Source: Salegentibacter salinarum
Lineage (GTDB): Bacteria > Bacteroidota > Bacteroidia > Flavobacteriales > Flavobacteriaceae
NCBI RefSeq assembly: GCF_900168115.1
Contig: NZ_FUZC01000007.1
Span: 124,001-188,000 of the forward strand
Direction of reading: 5' to 3'
Length of the DNA stretch: 64,000 nt
Made by a program: the position numbers and the translations under genes
The notes under the pieces: model-generated
Database searches by the model: none
Told to the model about the DNA's origin: nothing
Seen by the model: only the letters and a program-made list of their open reading frames with translations
Shown here: piece after piece, positions 45,765 to 54,564 of the stretch
How the letters are laid out: the number at the start of each line of letters is the position of its first letter
Position numbering within the stretch: position 1 is the stretch's first letter

Positions 45765-46511
45765 ATGAAATTATTAGAAGGAAAGAATGCTATAATAACC
45801 GGTGGGAGCCGTGGGATAGGAAAAGGAATCGCAAAAGTATTTGCTGAACACGGTGCCAATGTTGCTTTTACTTATAATTCATCTGCCGAATCTGCAAATG
45901 CACTTGCCGAAGAATTAAGTAAACTGGGAGTAAAGTCTAAAGCTTATCAGTCTAATGCAGCCAGTTTTAAGGAAGCAGAACAATTAGTGAAAGATGTAGC
46001 TGCCGATTTTGGTGAAATTGATATTGTGGTTAATAATGCCGGAATCACCAAAGACAATTTATTAATGCGAATGAGCGAAGAAGATTTTGATAAGGTGATT
46101 GAAGTAAACCTGAAATCTATCTTTAATATGACCAAAGCGGTGCAGCGAACTATGCTAAAACAACGCAAAGGAAGCATTATTAATATGAGTTCGGTGGTTG
46201 GAGTAACCGGGAACGCGGGACAGGCAAATTACGCCGCTTCAAAAGCCGGAATTATAGGTTTTTCTAAATCTATGGCGCAGGAACTTGGTTCCAGAAATAT
46301 TAGAACCAACGTGATCGCTCCTGGGTTCATAGAAACCGAAATGACTGAGAAACTGGACGAAAAAGTTGTGGACGGCTGGAGACAGGCTATCCCTTTAAAA
46401 CGTGGCGGCGCTCCCGAAGATATAGCAAATGCCTGTGTTTTCCTTGGTAGTGATCTTAGTTCTTATATCACCGGCCAGGTACTTCACGTAGACGGTGGAA
46501 TGCACACTTAG
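45765..46511 (+). CDS. fabG: 3-oxoacyl-[acyl-carrier-protein] reductase
   Basis: A 248-residue SDR enzyme of fatty acid elongation. TGGSRGIGKGIAKVFA is the cofactor loop, NNAGIT and the Ser of NMSSVVG with YAASKAG complete the catalytic site, and IAPGFIETEMTEKL is a FabG hallmark. It reduces beta-ketoacyl-ACP with NADPH. It is followed at 52 bp by a VWA membrane protein, an unusual neighbour. Confidence 0.9.
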   Translation: MKLLEGKNAIITGGSRGIGKGIAKVFAEHGANVAFTYNSSAESANALAEELSKLGVKSKAYQSNAASFKEAEQLVKDVAADFGEIDIVVNNAGITKDNLLMRMSEEDFDKVIEVNLKSIFNMTKAVQRTMLKQRKGSIINMSSVVGVTGNAGQANYAASKAGIIGFSKSMAQELGSRNIRTNVIAPGFIETEMTEKLDEKVVDGWRQAIPLKRGGAPEDIANACVFLGSDLSSYITGQVLHVDGGMHT

Positions 46512-46563
46512 AAAGTTAGTAGTTATAAGAATTGCTATTAACTTTTATCTCGATTTTCCATAA

Positions 46564-48594
46564 ATGAATATAAGCACCATCATACTCATAGCCCCGGCCA
46601 TAATTATTGCGCTGGGGTTTGCTTTTTTTCAGTACCTCTTTAAGAATAAAAACAAGAGTAGGGAAACTTACATCTACCTTGCTTTACGTTTTCTCTCTGT
46701 TTTTATACTTCTTTTGTTGCTTATTAACCCTAAGATCACTTCCACAACTTACGAACTCCAAAAACCTAATTTAATTCTTGCTGTAGATGACTCTGAATCT
46801 ATTGCACATTTAGAGCAGGCAGATACAGTTCAGAATATTTTAGAAGAATTAAAGTCTAATGAAATAATTCAGGAACGTTTTGAGCTAATTCAATATAATT
46901 TTGGAAATGAATTATTGAATTCAACTACACCTGAATTCAAAGCTACTCAAACCAATATTAGCGCTTCTCTGGAAGCGGTAAAGGAGTTTTCTCGAAAAAA
47001 ACCTACCGCCGTATTGCTCATTTCCGACGGAAATCAAAGTACCGGTAGAGATTTTCGTTATTTCAAACCGGGAAATAACCAGGAAATTTATCCTGTGGTC
47101 GTTGGCGATACCACACAATATTCAGATTTAGAATTATCTCAATTAAATGTAAATACCTATGCTTTTTTAAATAATCGTTTTCCGGTTGAAGCCTTCATTT
47201 CATATTCAGGAGAAGAACAGGTAGATTCAAAATTCATAATTAGATCTGGGGAGAATGTAATTTTATCTGAAGAAATTTCACTTGATTCAGAAGATAATTC
47301 CGCAGTGATTAGGGCTGAACTTCCTGCTTCAAGCTTGGGTGTTCTTTCTTATGAAGCCGAAATTATTCCGTTAGAAAATGAAAAAAACAAAGCAAATAAC
47401 ACCGTACAGTTCGCAGTAGAAGTTATTGACGAACGCAGTAAGATTCTACTGATAAGCGCTGCCCCACACCCCGATATTGGAACTTTTAAAAAGTCGATAG
47501 AAACTAATAAGCAACGACAACTCGATATAAAATATCTCGAGGATGATTTATCGAATTTAGAAGAATATCAGCTAATTATTTTATATCAGCCAGCTTCAGG
47601 TTTTACTCCTGTTTTTGAAGATTTAGAAGAAAATAATCAAAACTACCTGTTAGTTTCGGGCACACAAACCAATTGGAATTTTCTTAATAGAATCCAGGAT
47701 TTTGTGAAAAAAGATTTTGCCAATCAGCTCCAAGAAATTTTCGCTGTAAAAAACCCGAATTTTAATCAGTTTCAATTTGAGGAAACCGGGTTTTCGGAAT
47801 TTCCGCCGTTGGAAGATAAATTTGGAAATATTAGCGTTCAGAATAATAATTTTGAAAGTATTTATTTTCAGGAAATTGAAAATTTGGGAACTTCACAGCC
47901 CTTAATGGGCATCGCCGGGGAAGGCCAGAATAAATATGCCTTTATTTTTGGAGAAAATATCTGGAGATGGCGCTCCAATACATATTTAGAGAATAAATCG
48001 TTCGAAAAATTTGATAATTTTATTGGTAAGCTGGTTCAAAATATCACTTCAACACAACAAAGAGAGCGATTAACCATAGATTATAACTCATTTTATTATG
48101 AAAATGAAGCTATAAAACTAACCGCAAATTTTTTCGATCAAAATTATCAGTTTGATCCCAATGCCGATTTGGTGATTGCCGTAGAATATTCAGAAGAGCG
48201 TATAGAATCTCAATTGGTTCTAAAACATAACGGTTATGAAGTAGATTTAGGCAATTTACCGGCCGGAAAGTATGATTTTAAAATTACTGAAACAGGTTCT
48301 CAAATAGCACGTTCCGGCAGCTTTGAAGTAATTGCTTACAATATTGAGCAACAGTTTATTTCGGCCAATAAAAATGCGATGGAAGCCCTGGCAGAAAATT
48401 CAGGCACACAGGTTCATTATCAGAATCAACTTCAGCAATTAAGTAATGCACTTCTAAGTAACGATAAATACAAACCCGTTCAAAAAAGCCGTCAAAAAAT
48501 TGTACCTTTGATAGACTGGTATTACCTTCTATTTCTGCTTGTTTTGATACTCGCCGCAGAATGGTTTTTCAGAAAATACAAAGGATTAATTTAA
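46564..48594 (+). CDS. VWA-domain membrane protein, unknown
   Basis: 676 residues. Two N-terminal membrane helices (about 5-23 and 37-57, with the Phe/Leu-rich LRFLSVFILLLLLINPKI) and one C-terminal helix (about 651-668) flank a large extracytoplasmic part. Residues about 70-170 resemble a von Willebrand A domain with LILAVDDSES and LLISDGNQSTG. A glutamine-amidotransferase-like middle region is possible but not sure. The related BatA/B and CglB-type proteins have roles in stress or aerotolerance, so the function is only inferred. It precedes a prohibitin gene by 14 bp. Confidence 0.7.
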   Translation: MNISTIILIAPAIIIALGFAFFQYLFKNKNKSRETYIYLALRFLSVFILLLLLINPKITSTTYELQKPNLILAVDDSESIAHLEQADTVQNILEELKSNEIIQERFELIQYNFGNELLNSTTPEFKATQTNISASLEAVKEFSRKKPTAVLLISDGNQSTGRDFRYFKPGNNQEIYPVVVGDTTQYSDLELSQLNVNTYAFLNNRFPVEAFISYSGEEQVDSKFIIRSGENVILSEEISLDSEDNSAVIRAELPASSLGVLSYEAEIIPLENEKNKANNTVQFAVEVIDERSKILLISAAPHPDIGTFKKSIETNKQRQLDIKYLEDDLSNLEEYQLIILYQPASGFTPVFEDLEENNQNYLLVSGTQTNWNFLNRIQDFVKKDFANQLQEIFAVKNPNFNQFQFEETGFSEFPPLEDKFGNISVQNNNFESIYFQEIENLGTSQPLMGIAGEGQNKYAFIFGENIWRWRSNTYLENKSFEKFDNFIGKLVQNITSTQQRERLTIDYNSFYYENEAIKLTANFFDQNYQFDPNADLVIAVEYSEERIESQLVLKHNGYEVDLGNLPAGKYDFKITETGSQIARSGSFEVIAYNIEQQFISANKNAMEALAENSGTQVHYQNQLQQLSNALLSNDKYKPVQKSRQKIVPLIDWYYLLFLLVLILAAEWFFRKYKGLI

Positions 48595-48608
48595 ATACAA
48601 TTACATAG

Positions 48609-49427
48609 ATGGAAAGATTACCTAAACTCGGAATTCCTATTATTATAGGAATCGTACTTTTAATAATATTTGTTGCAAAATCGACTGTTACCATAGGTTC
48701 TGGTGAGGCCGGCGTGCTTTATAAAACTTTTGGAGGTGGAGTAGTTACAGATGAACCACCGCTAAATGAAGGTTTTCACCTGGTAGCTCCCTGGAACAGA
48801 GTTTTTGTTTACGAAGTAAGACAACAGTCGCTTGAAGAACAAATGCAGGTTTTAAGTTCTAACGGACTTGAGATCAATATTGATGCTTCTACCTGGTTTC
48901 AACCTTCTTACGCAAACCTTGGAAGCCTGCACCGTGAAAAAGGTGAGGAATACATAAGGCGTTTACTTCAACCCGCAGTAAGATCGGCTGCAAGGGCGGT
49001 TGTGGGTAGATATAACCCAGAGCAATTGTATGCCAGTAAAAGGGAAGCTATTCAGAAAGAAATTTTAGAAGAAACCCAAATTTTACTTCAGGATCAATAT
49101 GTTCAGGTGAATGAAGTTTTGGTGCGAGATGTTTCACTTCCCGATAATATTAAAGAAGCTATTGAGCGTAAATTACGCCAGGAACAGGAATCTTTAGAAT
49201 ACGAATTTAGGTTGACCAAAGCTACCCAGGAAGCCGAACGTCAGCGTATTGATGCCGAAGGTAAGGCGCGTGCAAACGAGATTTTGAATGCCTCTTTAAC
49301 TCCTAACATTTTAAAGGAAAAAGGTATCCAGGCCACGGTTGAGCTTGCCAAGTCTAATAACGCCAAGACGGTTGTTATAGGTTCTGGCGAAGGGGGATTA
49401 CCTTTAATTTTAGGCGGATCAAATTAA
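48609..49427 (+). CDS. Prohibitin/SPFH-family membrane protein
   Basis: 272 residues: an N-terminal membrane helix (about 8-25), an SPFH/PHB domain (STVTIGSGEAGVLYKTFGGGV and EVLVRDVSLPDNIKEAIERK) and a coiled C-terminal helical segment rich in Glu/Arg/Ala. SPFH proteins form ring or cage scaffolds in membranes and often restrain the AAA protease FtsH. It is 14 bp after the VWA gene and five before the serine hydrolase. Confidence 0.9.
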   Translation: MERLPKLGIPIIIGIVLLIIFVAKSTVTIGSGEAGVLYKTFGGGVVTDEPPLNEGFHLVAPWNRVFVYEVRQQSLEEQMQVLSSNGLEINIDASTWFQPSYANLGSLHREKGEEYIRRLLQPAVRSAARAVVGRYNPEQLYASKREAIQKEILEETQILLQDQYVQVNEVLVRDVSLPDNIKEAIERKLRQEQESLEYEFRLTKATQEAERQRIDAEGKARANEILNASLTPNILKEKGIQATVELAKSNNAKTVVIGSGEGGLPLILGGSN

Positions 49428-49431
49428 AATA

Positions 49432-50736
49432 TTGAAAATGAGATCTATTTTCTTAAATATTGCAAGGCTTTCTATTTTTATAGGAAGCCTTGCAATTTCA
49501 GCACAAACCAGTTCGATTAATAATTCAGGAACACTTGAAACAGCTGCTCCTGCTGAAGTAGGAATGTCTTCAGAAAGAATTTTGAAGATTGAAGAAATGC
49601 TGAAATCGGCAATTGATGAAAACCAGATTCCGGGAGCTGTAGCTTTAATAGCCCGCGATGGGAAAATTGTTTTTCACGAAGCTTATGGTGAAGCAGATGC
49701 TTCAGGAAAGGAACTCGAAAAAGATGCCATTTTTAGATTGGCCTCGCAAACAAAAGCGATAACAGCTACAGCCGTAATGATGCTTTGGGAAGAAGGGAAA
49801 TTCCGTTTAGATGATCCTGTTTCAAAATATATTCCTGAATTTAAAGATCCTAATATTCTAAAGGATTTTAAAGAATCTGACAGCACCTTTACTACTACGC
49901 CGGCTGAAAATGAAATTACCATTAGGCATTTGCTAACGCATACTTCCGGACTTGGTTACGGGATGATTGATAGTGATGATCGTATCAAAAAGATTTACGC
50001 CAAGGCCGGAATCACCGAATTATTCACTGAAGACGAGGTGAGCATTGGAGAAAATGTAAAGAAACTGGCGACTTTACCATTACACCACGAACCCGGGGAA
50101 AAATTTACGTATAGTTTAGGTTTGGATGTGCTTGGTTATTTTATTGAAGTAATTTCAGGACAGGATTTTGATGAATTTCTGAAAAAAAGAATCTTCGATC
50201 CACTTCAAATGGATGATACAAGGTTTTATCAGCCTTCAGAAAAAAAGGATCGCTTAGTGGCGGTACAGCATAAAAAAGAGGGAGAATGGGAAAATTATCC
50301 AAATACATTTTATAATACTAATTATCCGTTAGCCGAAAACGGTTCTTTCTTTTCCGGTGGCGCCGGTTTATCGGGAACTGCTGAAGATTATGCTAAATTC
50401 CTTCAAATGTATCTAAACGGAGGAGAATACAATGGTACACGCTTATTAAGTCGAAAAACGGTAGATATTATTATGGGAAACCAATCGGGTGAGAAATTTA
50501 ATTATCCAAATCAGTACTACGGTCTTTCGTTCGGAATTGTAAGTGAAACCGGAGAAATTGCAGGAGGGCAGGGTAGTGCCGGCACATTTGATTGGGGCGG
50601 TTATTTCAACACGCAATATTTTGCAGATCCCGAAGAACAAATAATCGGTATTTTGTTGAAGCAAACCCAAGGCAACACCGGTGATGAAACCGGCTGGAAA
50701 TTCAGGCAAATGCTTTTTAGTGCTGTAGATGATTAA
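49432..50736 (+). CDS. Secreted serine hydrolase, class C beta-lactamase fold
   Basis: 434 residues with a signal peptide (MKMRSIFLNIARLSIFIGSLAISAQ). SQTK at 105-108 carries the nucleophile Ser; YSL at 227-229 stands where beta-lactamases have YxN, and GGAGLSGTAEDYAKF supplies a later loop. The changed third residue of the YxN triad suggests an esterase or peptidase rather than a true beta-lactamase. It is five bases after the prohibitin gene. Confidence 0.85.
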   Translation: MKMRSIFLNIARLSIFIGSLAISAQTSSINNSGTLETAAPAEVGMSSERILKIEEMLKSAIDENQIPGAVALIARDGKIVFHEAYGEADASGKELEKDAIFRLASQTKAITATAVMMLWEEGKFRLDDPVSKYIPEFKDPNILKDFKESDSTFTTTPAENEITIRHLLTHTSGLGYGMIDSDDRIKKIYAKAGITELFTEDEVSIGENVKKLATLPLHHEPGEKFTYSLGLDVLGYFIEVISGQDFDEFLKKRIFDPLQMDDTRFYQPSEKKDRLVAVQHKKEGEWENYPNTFYNTNYPLAENGSFFSGGAGLSGTAEDYAKFLQMYLNGGEYNGTRLLSRKTVDIIMGNQSGEKFNYPNQYYGLSFGIVSETGEIAGGQGSAGTFDWGGYFNTQYFADPEEQIIGILLKQTQGNTGDETGWKFRQMLFSAVDD

Positions 50737-50844
50737 GAAAAAGCCCGCTGTAGGCCCATAAATAATTACTTTCCGAGAAGGTAACATTTTTGTATAATTC
50801 CGATTATCGCATAAAACAATTCATAAAAAAGCAGAAAGCTGTTT

Positions 50845-50873
50845 TGCAGTTTAAAATTTATATTTAGATTTGT
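50845..50873 (+). promoter_or_regulatory. Promoter of the histidine operon
   Basis: TTG at 50845-50847, an 18 bp spacer and TAGATTTG at 50866-50873. Transcription should begin a few bases later, so the leader peptide ATG at 50881 lies at or very near the 5' end of the mRNA. Confidence 0.6.
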
Positions 50874-50880
50874 ATTCACA

Positions 50881-50937
50881 ATGAAGAAGTTTCAATTACA
50901 TCACCATCATTTTTACAACTGCGCTCAGGCGAGGTAA
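50881..50937 (+). CDS. hisL: His operon leader peptide (18 aa, four consecutive His)
   Basis: ATG 50881 to TAA 50937 encodes MKKFQLHHHHFYNCAQAR. Codons 7-10 (50899-50910) are four His codons (CAT CAC CAT CAT). It sits 7 bases after the promoter -7 element, upstream of a terminator hairpin and 128 bases before hisG. This is the layout of amino acid attenuation control: low charged tRNA-His stalls the ribosome at the His codons. The match of His count, position and terminator with hisG is strong. A very short ORF by chance is the alternative. Confidence 0.9.
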   Translation: MKKFQLHHHHFYNCAQAR

Positions 50938-51003
50938 ATTTGGTGTGTTGTAATTTCCAGCATATTTAAGACCCGTTTGAGCTATTCAAACGGGTTTTTT
51001 TGT
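50913..51003 (+). promoter_or_regulatory. His attenuator: alternative RNA pairings and terminator
   Basis: Three pairings can be seen. TTACAAC (50913-50919) with GTTGTAA (50947-50953) forms a 7 bp early stem. GCTCAGG (50923-50929) with TTTGAGC (50976-50982; two G-U) would block the 5' arm of the terminator. The terminator is ACCCGTTTGA (50971-50980) with TCAAACGGGT (50986-50995), a perfect 10 bp stem with a T-run to 51001. A ribosome stalled at the His codons would cover the first arm and allow the antiterminator; one that reaches the stop codon would cover 50923-50929 and allow termination. Confidence 0.8.
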
Positions 51004-51022
51004 TTTATAATCAAAACCAAGC

Positions 51023-51046
51023 CTCACAGATTTTTAAACCCTGTGA
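51023..51046. repeat. Family C repeat between attenuator and hisG
   Basis: CTCACAGATTTTTAAACCCTGTGA is a variant of the hairpin at 14514-14543 (TCACAG pairs with CTGTGA). It lies between the his terminator and the hisG ATG at 51066. Confidence 0.6.
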
Positions 51047-51065
51047 TTTATAAAAAAAAATTAAA

Positions 51066-51929
51066 ATGAGTCAGGAAAAATTAAGAATTGCTATTCAAAA
51101 ATCGGGTCGATTAAATGAAGATTCGCTCAAAATATTAAAAGACGCAGGAATTTCTGTAGATAACGGAAAAGAGCAACTAAAAGCTTCTTCTCGTAATTTT
51201 CCTTTGGAAGTGATGTATTTGCGAAATGGGGATATCCCGCAGTATTTAAGAGATGGTGTGGTAGATGTCGCTATTATTGGTGAAAATGTATTAATCGAAA
51301 AAGGAAAAGATATTATACAGGGAGAAAAACTCGGATTTTCAAAATGCCGTGTTTCACTTGCAGTTCCAAAGTCGATGAAATATACGGGAATTGAAGATTT
51401 AGACGGAAAAAAGATTGCCACTTCCTATCCCAATACGGTAAATGAATTTCTTGAAAAGAAAGGAATAACTGCCGAATTGCATATTATTAATGGCTCAGTT
51501 GAAATCGCTCCAAATATTGGCCTGGCCGATGGGATTTGTGACATTGTTTCCAGCGGAAGCACACTTTTTAAAAACGGCCTCAAAGAAGTGGAAGTAATGC
51601 TGAAAAGTGAAGCAGTGCTCGCTATTTCTCCTAAAATTTCATCGGAAAGAAAAACGATTCTTGAGAAATTACAATTCAGGCTAAAATCGGTTTTAAATGC
51701 ACGGACTTCAAAATATATTCTCTTAAACGCTCCAAATGATAACCTGGATAATATCATTAAATTGCTACCCGGGATGCGCAGCCCAACGGTTTTACCGCTT
51801 GCTGATAAAGGTTGGAGTTCAATTCACACCGTAATCAATGAAGAACGTTTTTGGGAGGTTATTGACGAATTAAAACAAAACGGTGCCGAAGGAATTTTGG
51901 TAGCGCCAATTGAAAAAATGGTACTTTAA
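51066..51929 (+). CDS. hisG: ATP phosphoribosyltransferase (long form)
   Basis: 287 residues, so the long, self-sufficient HisG that does not need HisZ; the last 75 residues are the ACT-like regulatory domain that binds histidine. The PRPP loop DIVSSGSTLFKNGL is present. First step of histidine synthesis. Start ATG 51066 follows the attenuator and the family C repeat. It ends one base before hisD. Confidence 0.95.
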   Translation: MSQEKLRIAIQKSGRLNEDSLKILKDAGISVDNGKEQLKASSRNFPLEVMYLRNGDIPQYLRDGVVDVAIIGENVLIEKGKDIIQGEKLGFSKCRVSLAVPKSMKYTGIEDLDGKKIATSYPNTVNEFLEKKGITAELHIINGSVEIAPNIGLADGICDIVSSGSTLFKNGLKEVEVMLKSEAVLAISPKISSERKTILEKLQFRLKSVLNARTSKYILLNAPNDNLDNIIKLLPGMRSPTVLPLADKGWSSIHTVINEERFWEVIDELKQNGAEGILVAPIEKMVL

Positions 51930-51930
51930 A

Positions 51931-53220
51931 ATGAAAAAGTTTTACAATCCCACCAGATCAGAATGGTCCGAAATTTTAAAAAGACCCACACAAACCGTAG
52001 AAGATATCGAAGAAACAGTGAATCAGGTCTTTGCTGAAGTAAAAGCGAAAGGCAATGATGCCGTTTCAAAATATACCGAACTTTTTGACGGGATCAACCT
52101 TGAAGAAACCCGGGTTTCTAAGGAAGAAGTGAGTTCGGCTGAATTTCAAATTTCTGAGGATTTAAAGCAGGCGATAAATTTAGCTAAAACGAATATAGAA
52201 AAATTCCACAGCGCTCAAAAAACGGAGAGAATTGAAGTAGAAACTACAAATGGTGTAAAATGCTGGCAGGAGAAAAGACCAATTCAAAAAGTCGGATTAT
52301 ATATTCCCGGGGGCAGCGCTCCTTTGTTTTCAACCATTTTAATGCTTGCCGCTCCGGCCAATATCGCAGGCTGCAAAGAGATTGTACTTTGTACGCCACC
52401 CGATAGAGAGGGAAATGTGCATCCCGCTATTCTTTATACAGCTGCGCTATGCGGAGTCACGAAAATCTTTAAAATCGGAGGCATCCAGGCTATTGCCGCT
52501 ATGACTTTCGGTACGGAGAATGTGCCAAAAGTTTATAAGATATTTGGCCCCGGAAATCAATTTGTAACCGTAGCAAAGCAATTGGCTACCCGTCATAATG
52601 TTGCAATCGACATGCCGGCTGGCCCTTCAGAACTATTGGTTTTTGCTGATGATACAGCAAATGCTGCTTTTGTGGCTTCCGATTTATTAAGCCAGGCAGA
52701 ACACGGCACCGATAGCCAGGTTATTTTAGTTTCTAACTCCAAAGAGCTTATAGAAAATGTTGAAGCTGAAGTTGAAAATCAATTAAATGATTTACCCCGA
52801 AAAAGTATTGCGGAAAAAGCTATTGCACATTCCCGTCTTATTTATACTGAAGATAAAAATGATGCACTGGAATTAATAAACGAATATGGCCCGGAACATT
52901 TTATAATTTGTGCTGAAGATGAAACTTTTTATACTGAAGGGATTCAAAATGCAGGTTCGGTTTTTATTGGCAATTACACGCCAGAAAGTGCCGGCGATTA
53001 CGCTTCAGGAACCAACCATACTTTGCCAACAAATGGTTATGCAAAACAATACAGCGGAGTGAATCTGGATAGTTTTATGAAGAGTATGACTTTTCAGAAA
53101 ATATCTGAAAATGGAATTCGTGAAATTGGTCCGGCTATAAAACTAATGGCAGAAGCCGAAGGTTTACAGGCCCATAAAAATGCAGTGAGTTTACGTTTAA
53201 AGGAATTAAGAACTAAATAA
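51931..53220 (+). CDS. hisD: Histidinol dehydrogenase
   Basis: 429 residues. Zinc enzyme making histidine from histidinol in two NAD steps. IYIPGGSAPLFSTILMLAAP, GPGNQFVTVAK and SDLLSQAEHG (zinc His) are characteristic. Start ATG 51931 lies one base after the hisG stop. Downstream a family A repeat separates it from hisC. Confidence 0.95.
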   Translation: MKKFYNPTRSEWSEILKRPTQTVEDIEETVNQVFAEVKAKGNDAVSKYTELFDGINLEETRVSKEEVSSAEFQISEDLKQAINLAKTNIEKFHSAQKTERIEVETTNGVKCWQEKRPIQKVGLYIPGGSAPLFSTILMLAAPANIAGCKEIVLCTPPDREGNVHPAILYTAALCGVTKIFKIGGIQAIAAMTFGTENVPKVYKIFGPGNQFVTVAKQLATRHNVAIDMPAGPSELLVFADDTANAAFVASDLLSQAEHGTDSQVILVSNSKELIENVEAEVENQLNDLPRKSIAEKAIAHSRLIYTEDKNDALELINEYGPEHFIICAEDETFYTEGIQNAGSVFIGNYTPESAGDYASGTNHTLPTNGYAKQYSGVNLDSFMKSMTFQKISENGIREIGPAIKLMAEAEGLQAHKNAVSLRLKELRTK

Positions 53221-53249
53221 ATTTGGTAGTCTGGAAAAGCTGTTAAGTC

Positions 53250-53330
53250 GTCATTCTGAATTTATTTCAGAATCTAAGATTTTCAATTAGTTTCGAACTA
53301 GACCCTGAAACGAGTTCAGGGTTACGTCCT
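53250..53330. repeat. Palindromic repeat, family A, copy between hisD and hisC
   Basis: The core GTCATTCTGAATTTATTTCAGAATCTAA (53250 onwards) is followed by ACCCTGAA-ACGAG-TTCAGGGT, a perfect 8 bp stem at 53302-53322. It fills the 134 bp hisD-hisC gap. No T-run follows, so it need not terminate. Confidence 0.7.
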
Positions 53331-53354
53331 GATTCCACAAGACCATAAAAAAGA

Positions 53355-54401
53355 ATGAAAAATTTCAACATAAATAACCTGGTACGGCCCAATGTTGCAG
53401 GTTTGAAACCTTATTCATCGGCCAGAGACGAATATCAATCTACCGGATCAGAAATGGTTTTTCTAGATGCTAATGAGAATCCATTCCAAACTGATGTTAA
53501 CCGTTATCCAGATCCGCAGCAACGCAGTCTTAAGGTTGAATTGGCAAAGCTAAAAAATGTGGTCCAGGGGAATATTTTACTCGGTAACGGGAGCGATGAA
53601 GTTTTAGATTTACTTTTTAGAGCGTTTTGTGAACCGGGAAAGGATAATATTATCACTTTGCCTCCAACTTATGGGATGTACAAAGTGTTGGCAAATATCA
53701 ATAATATTGAAAACAGGGAGGTTTTGCTAAATGCAGATTTTGAACCCAATGTTGAAGAAATTCTGAAATGGGTAAATCAAAACACGAAAATGATCTTCTT
53801 ATGTTCCCCCAATAACCCAACCGGCAACTCTTTTTCAGAAGAAAATGTTTCAGAAATTTTAAACAATTTCAACGGTTTAGTTATTATTGATGAGGCTTAT
53901 ATTGACTTTTCAGCACAAGAAAGTTGGTTGAATAAACTGGAGCAGTACCCAAATTTAGTGATTACGCAAACCCTTTCTAAAGCTTACGGGATGGCGGGGA
54001 TTCGCCTGGGAATTTGTTATGCTTCCGCAGAAATTATCGGGATTTTAAATAAAATTAAACCCCCATATAATGTAAACGAATTAACCCAACTAAGAGCTTT
54101 AGATCGCGTGCTAAATTCTGATAAAGTAAATTCCGAAGTGTCTGATTTACTTGAAGAAAGAGATGCTGTAGGTAAAGCTTTAGTTGAAGTAAAGTTTATT
54201 GAAAAAATTTATCATTCTGATGCTAATTTTATCCTTGTAAAGGTTGATAATGCCAATAAACGTTACGACCAATTAATTCAAAAAGGAATCGTAATTAGAA
54301 ACAGAACTACCCAACCTCTTTGCGAAAATACATTGAGGTTTACGGTAGGAACTGAGGCTGAGAACAGAAAGTTAATAGAAGTTTTAAAAAGTATAGAATA
54401 A
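53355..54401 (+). CDS. hisC: Histidinol-phosphate aminotransferase
   Basis: 348 residues, fold-type I. The Schiff-base Lys is residue 209 in TLSKAYGMAG; MIFLCSPNNPTGNSF and VIIDEAYIDF are typical. It converts imidazole acetol phosphate with glutamate to histidinol phosphate. Flanked on both sides by repeat-filled gaps. Confidence 0.95.
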   Translation: MKNFNINNLVRPNVAGLKPYSSARDEYQSTGSEMVFLDANENPFQTDVNRYPDPQQRSLKVELAKLKNVVQGNILLGNGSDEVLDLLFRAFCEPGKDNIITLPPTYGMYKVLANINNIENREVLLNADFEPNVEEILKWVNQNTKMIFLCSPNNPTGNSFSEENVSEILNNFNGLVIIDEAYIDFSAQESWLNKLEQYPNLVITQTLSKAYGMAGIRLGICYASAEIIGILNKIKPPYNVNELTQLRALDRVLNSDKVNSEVSDLLEERDAVGKALVEVKFIEKIYHSDANFILVKVDNANKRYDQLIQKGIVIRNRTTQPLCENTLRFTVGTEAENRKLIEVLKSIE

Positions 54402-54420
54402 GTAATAAAAACTTTTAGGC

Positions 54421-54552
54421 GTCATCCTGTCCCGAAGTTTCGGGATTATTTCAGGCTCTAAGTTGTTAGAAAATGTTATTTAAAGGACGGGATGCTGAAA
54501 ACCCAGCTTTGGAGTTAAAATTAATATAGATTTACGCGAAGGCGGAAATGAC
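54421..54552. repeat. Composite repeat between hisC and hisB
   Basis: Begins GTCATCCTGTCCCGAAGTTTCGGGA (family A, as at 43130), passes through TTTAAAGGACGGGATGCTG, which resembles 57298-57320, and ends with the 25 bp family B copy at 54528-54552. No ORF. Confidence 0.7.
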
Positions 54553-54564
54553 TAAGAATAAGTT

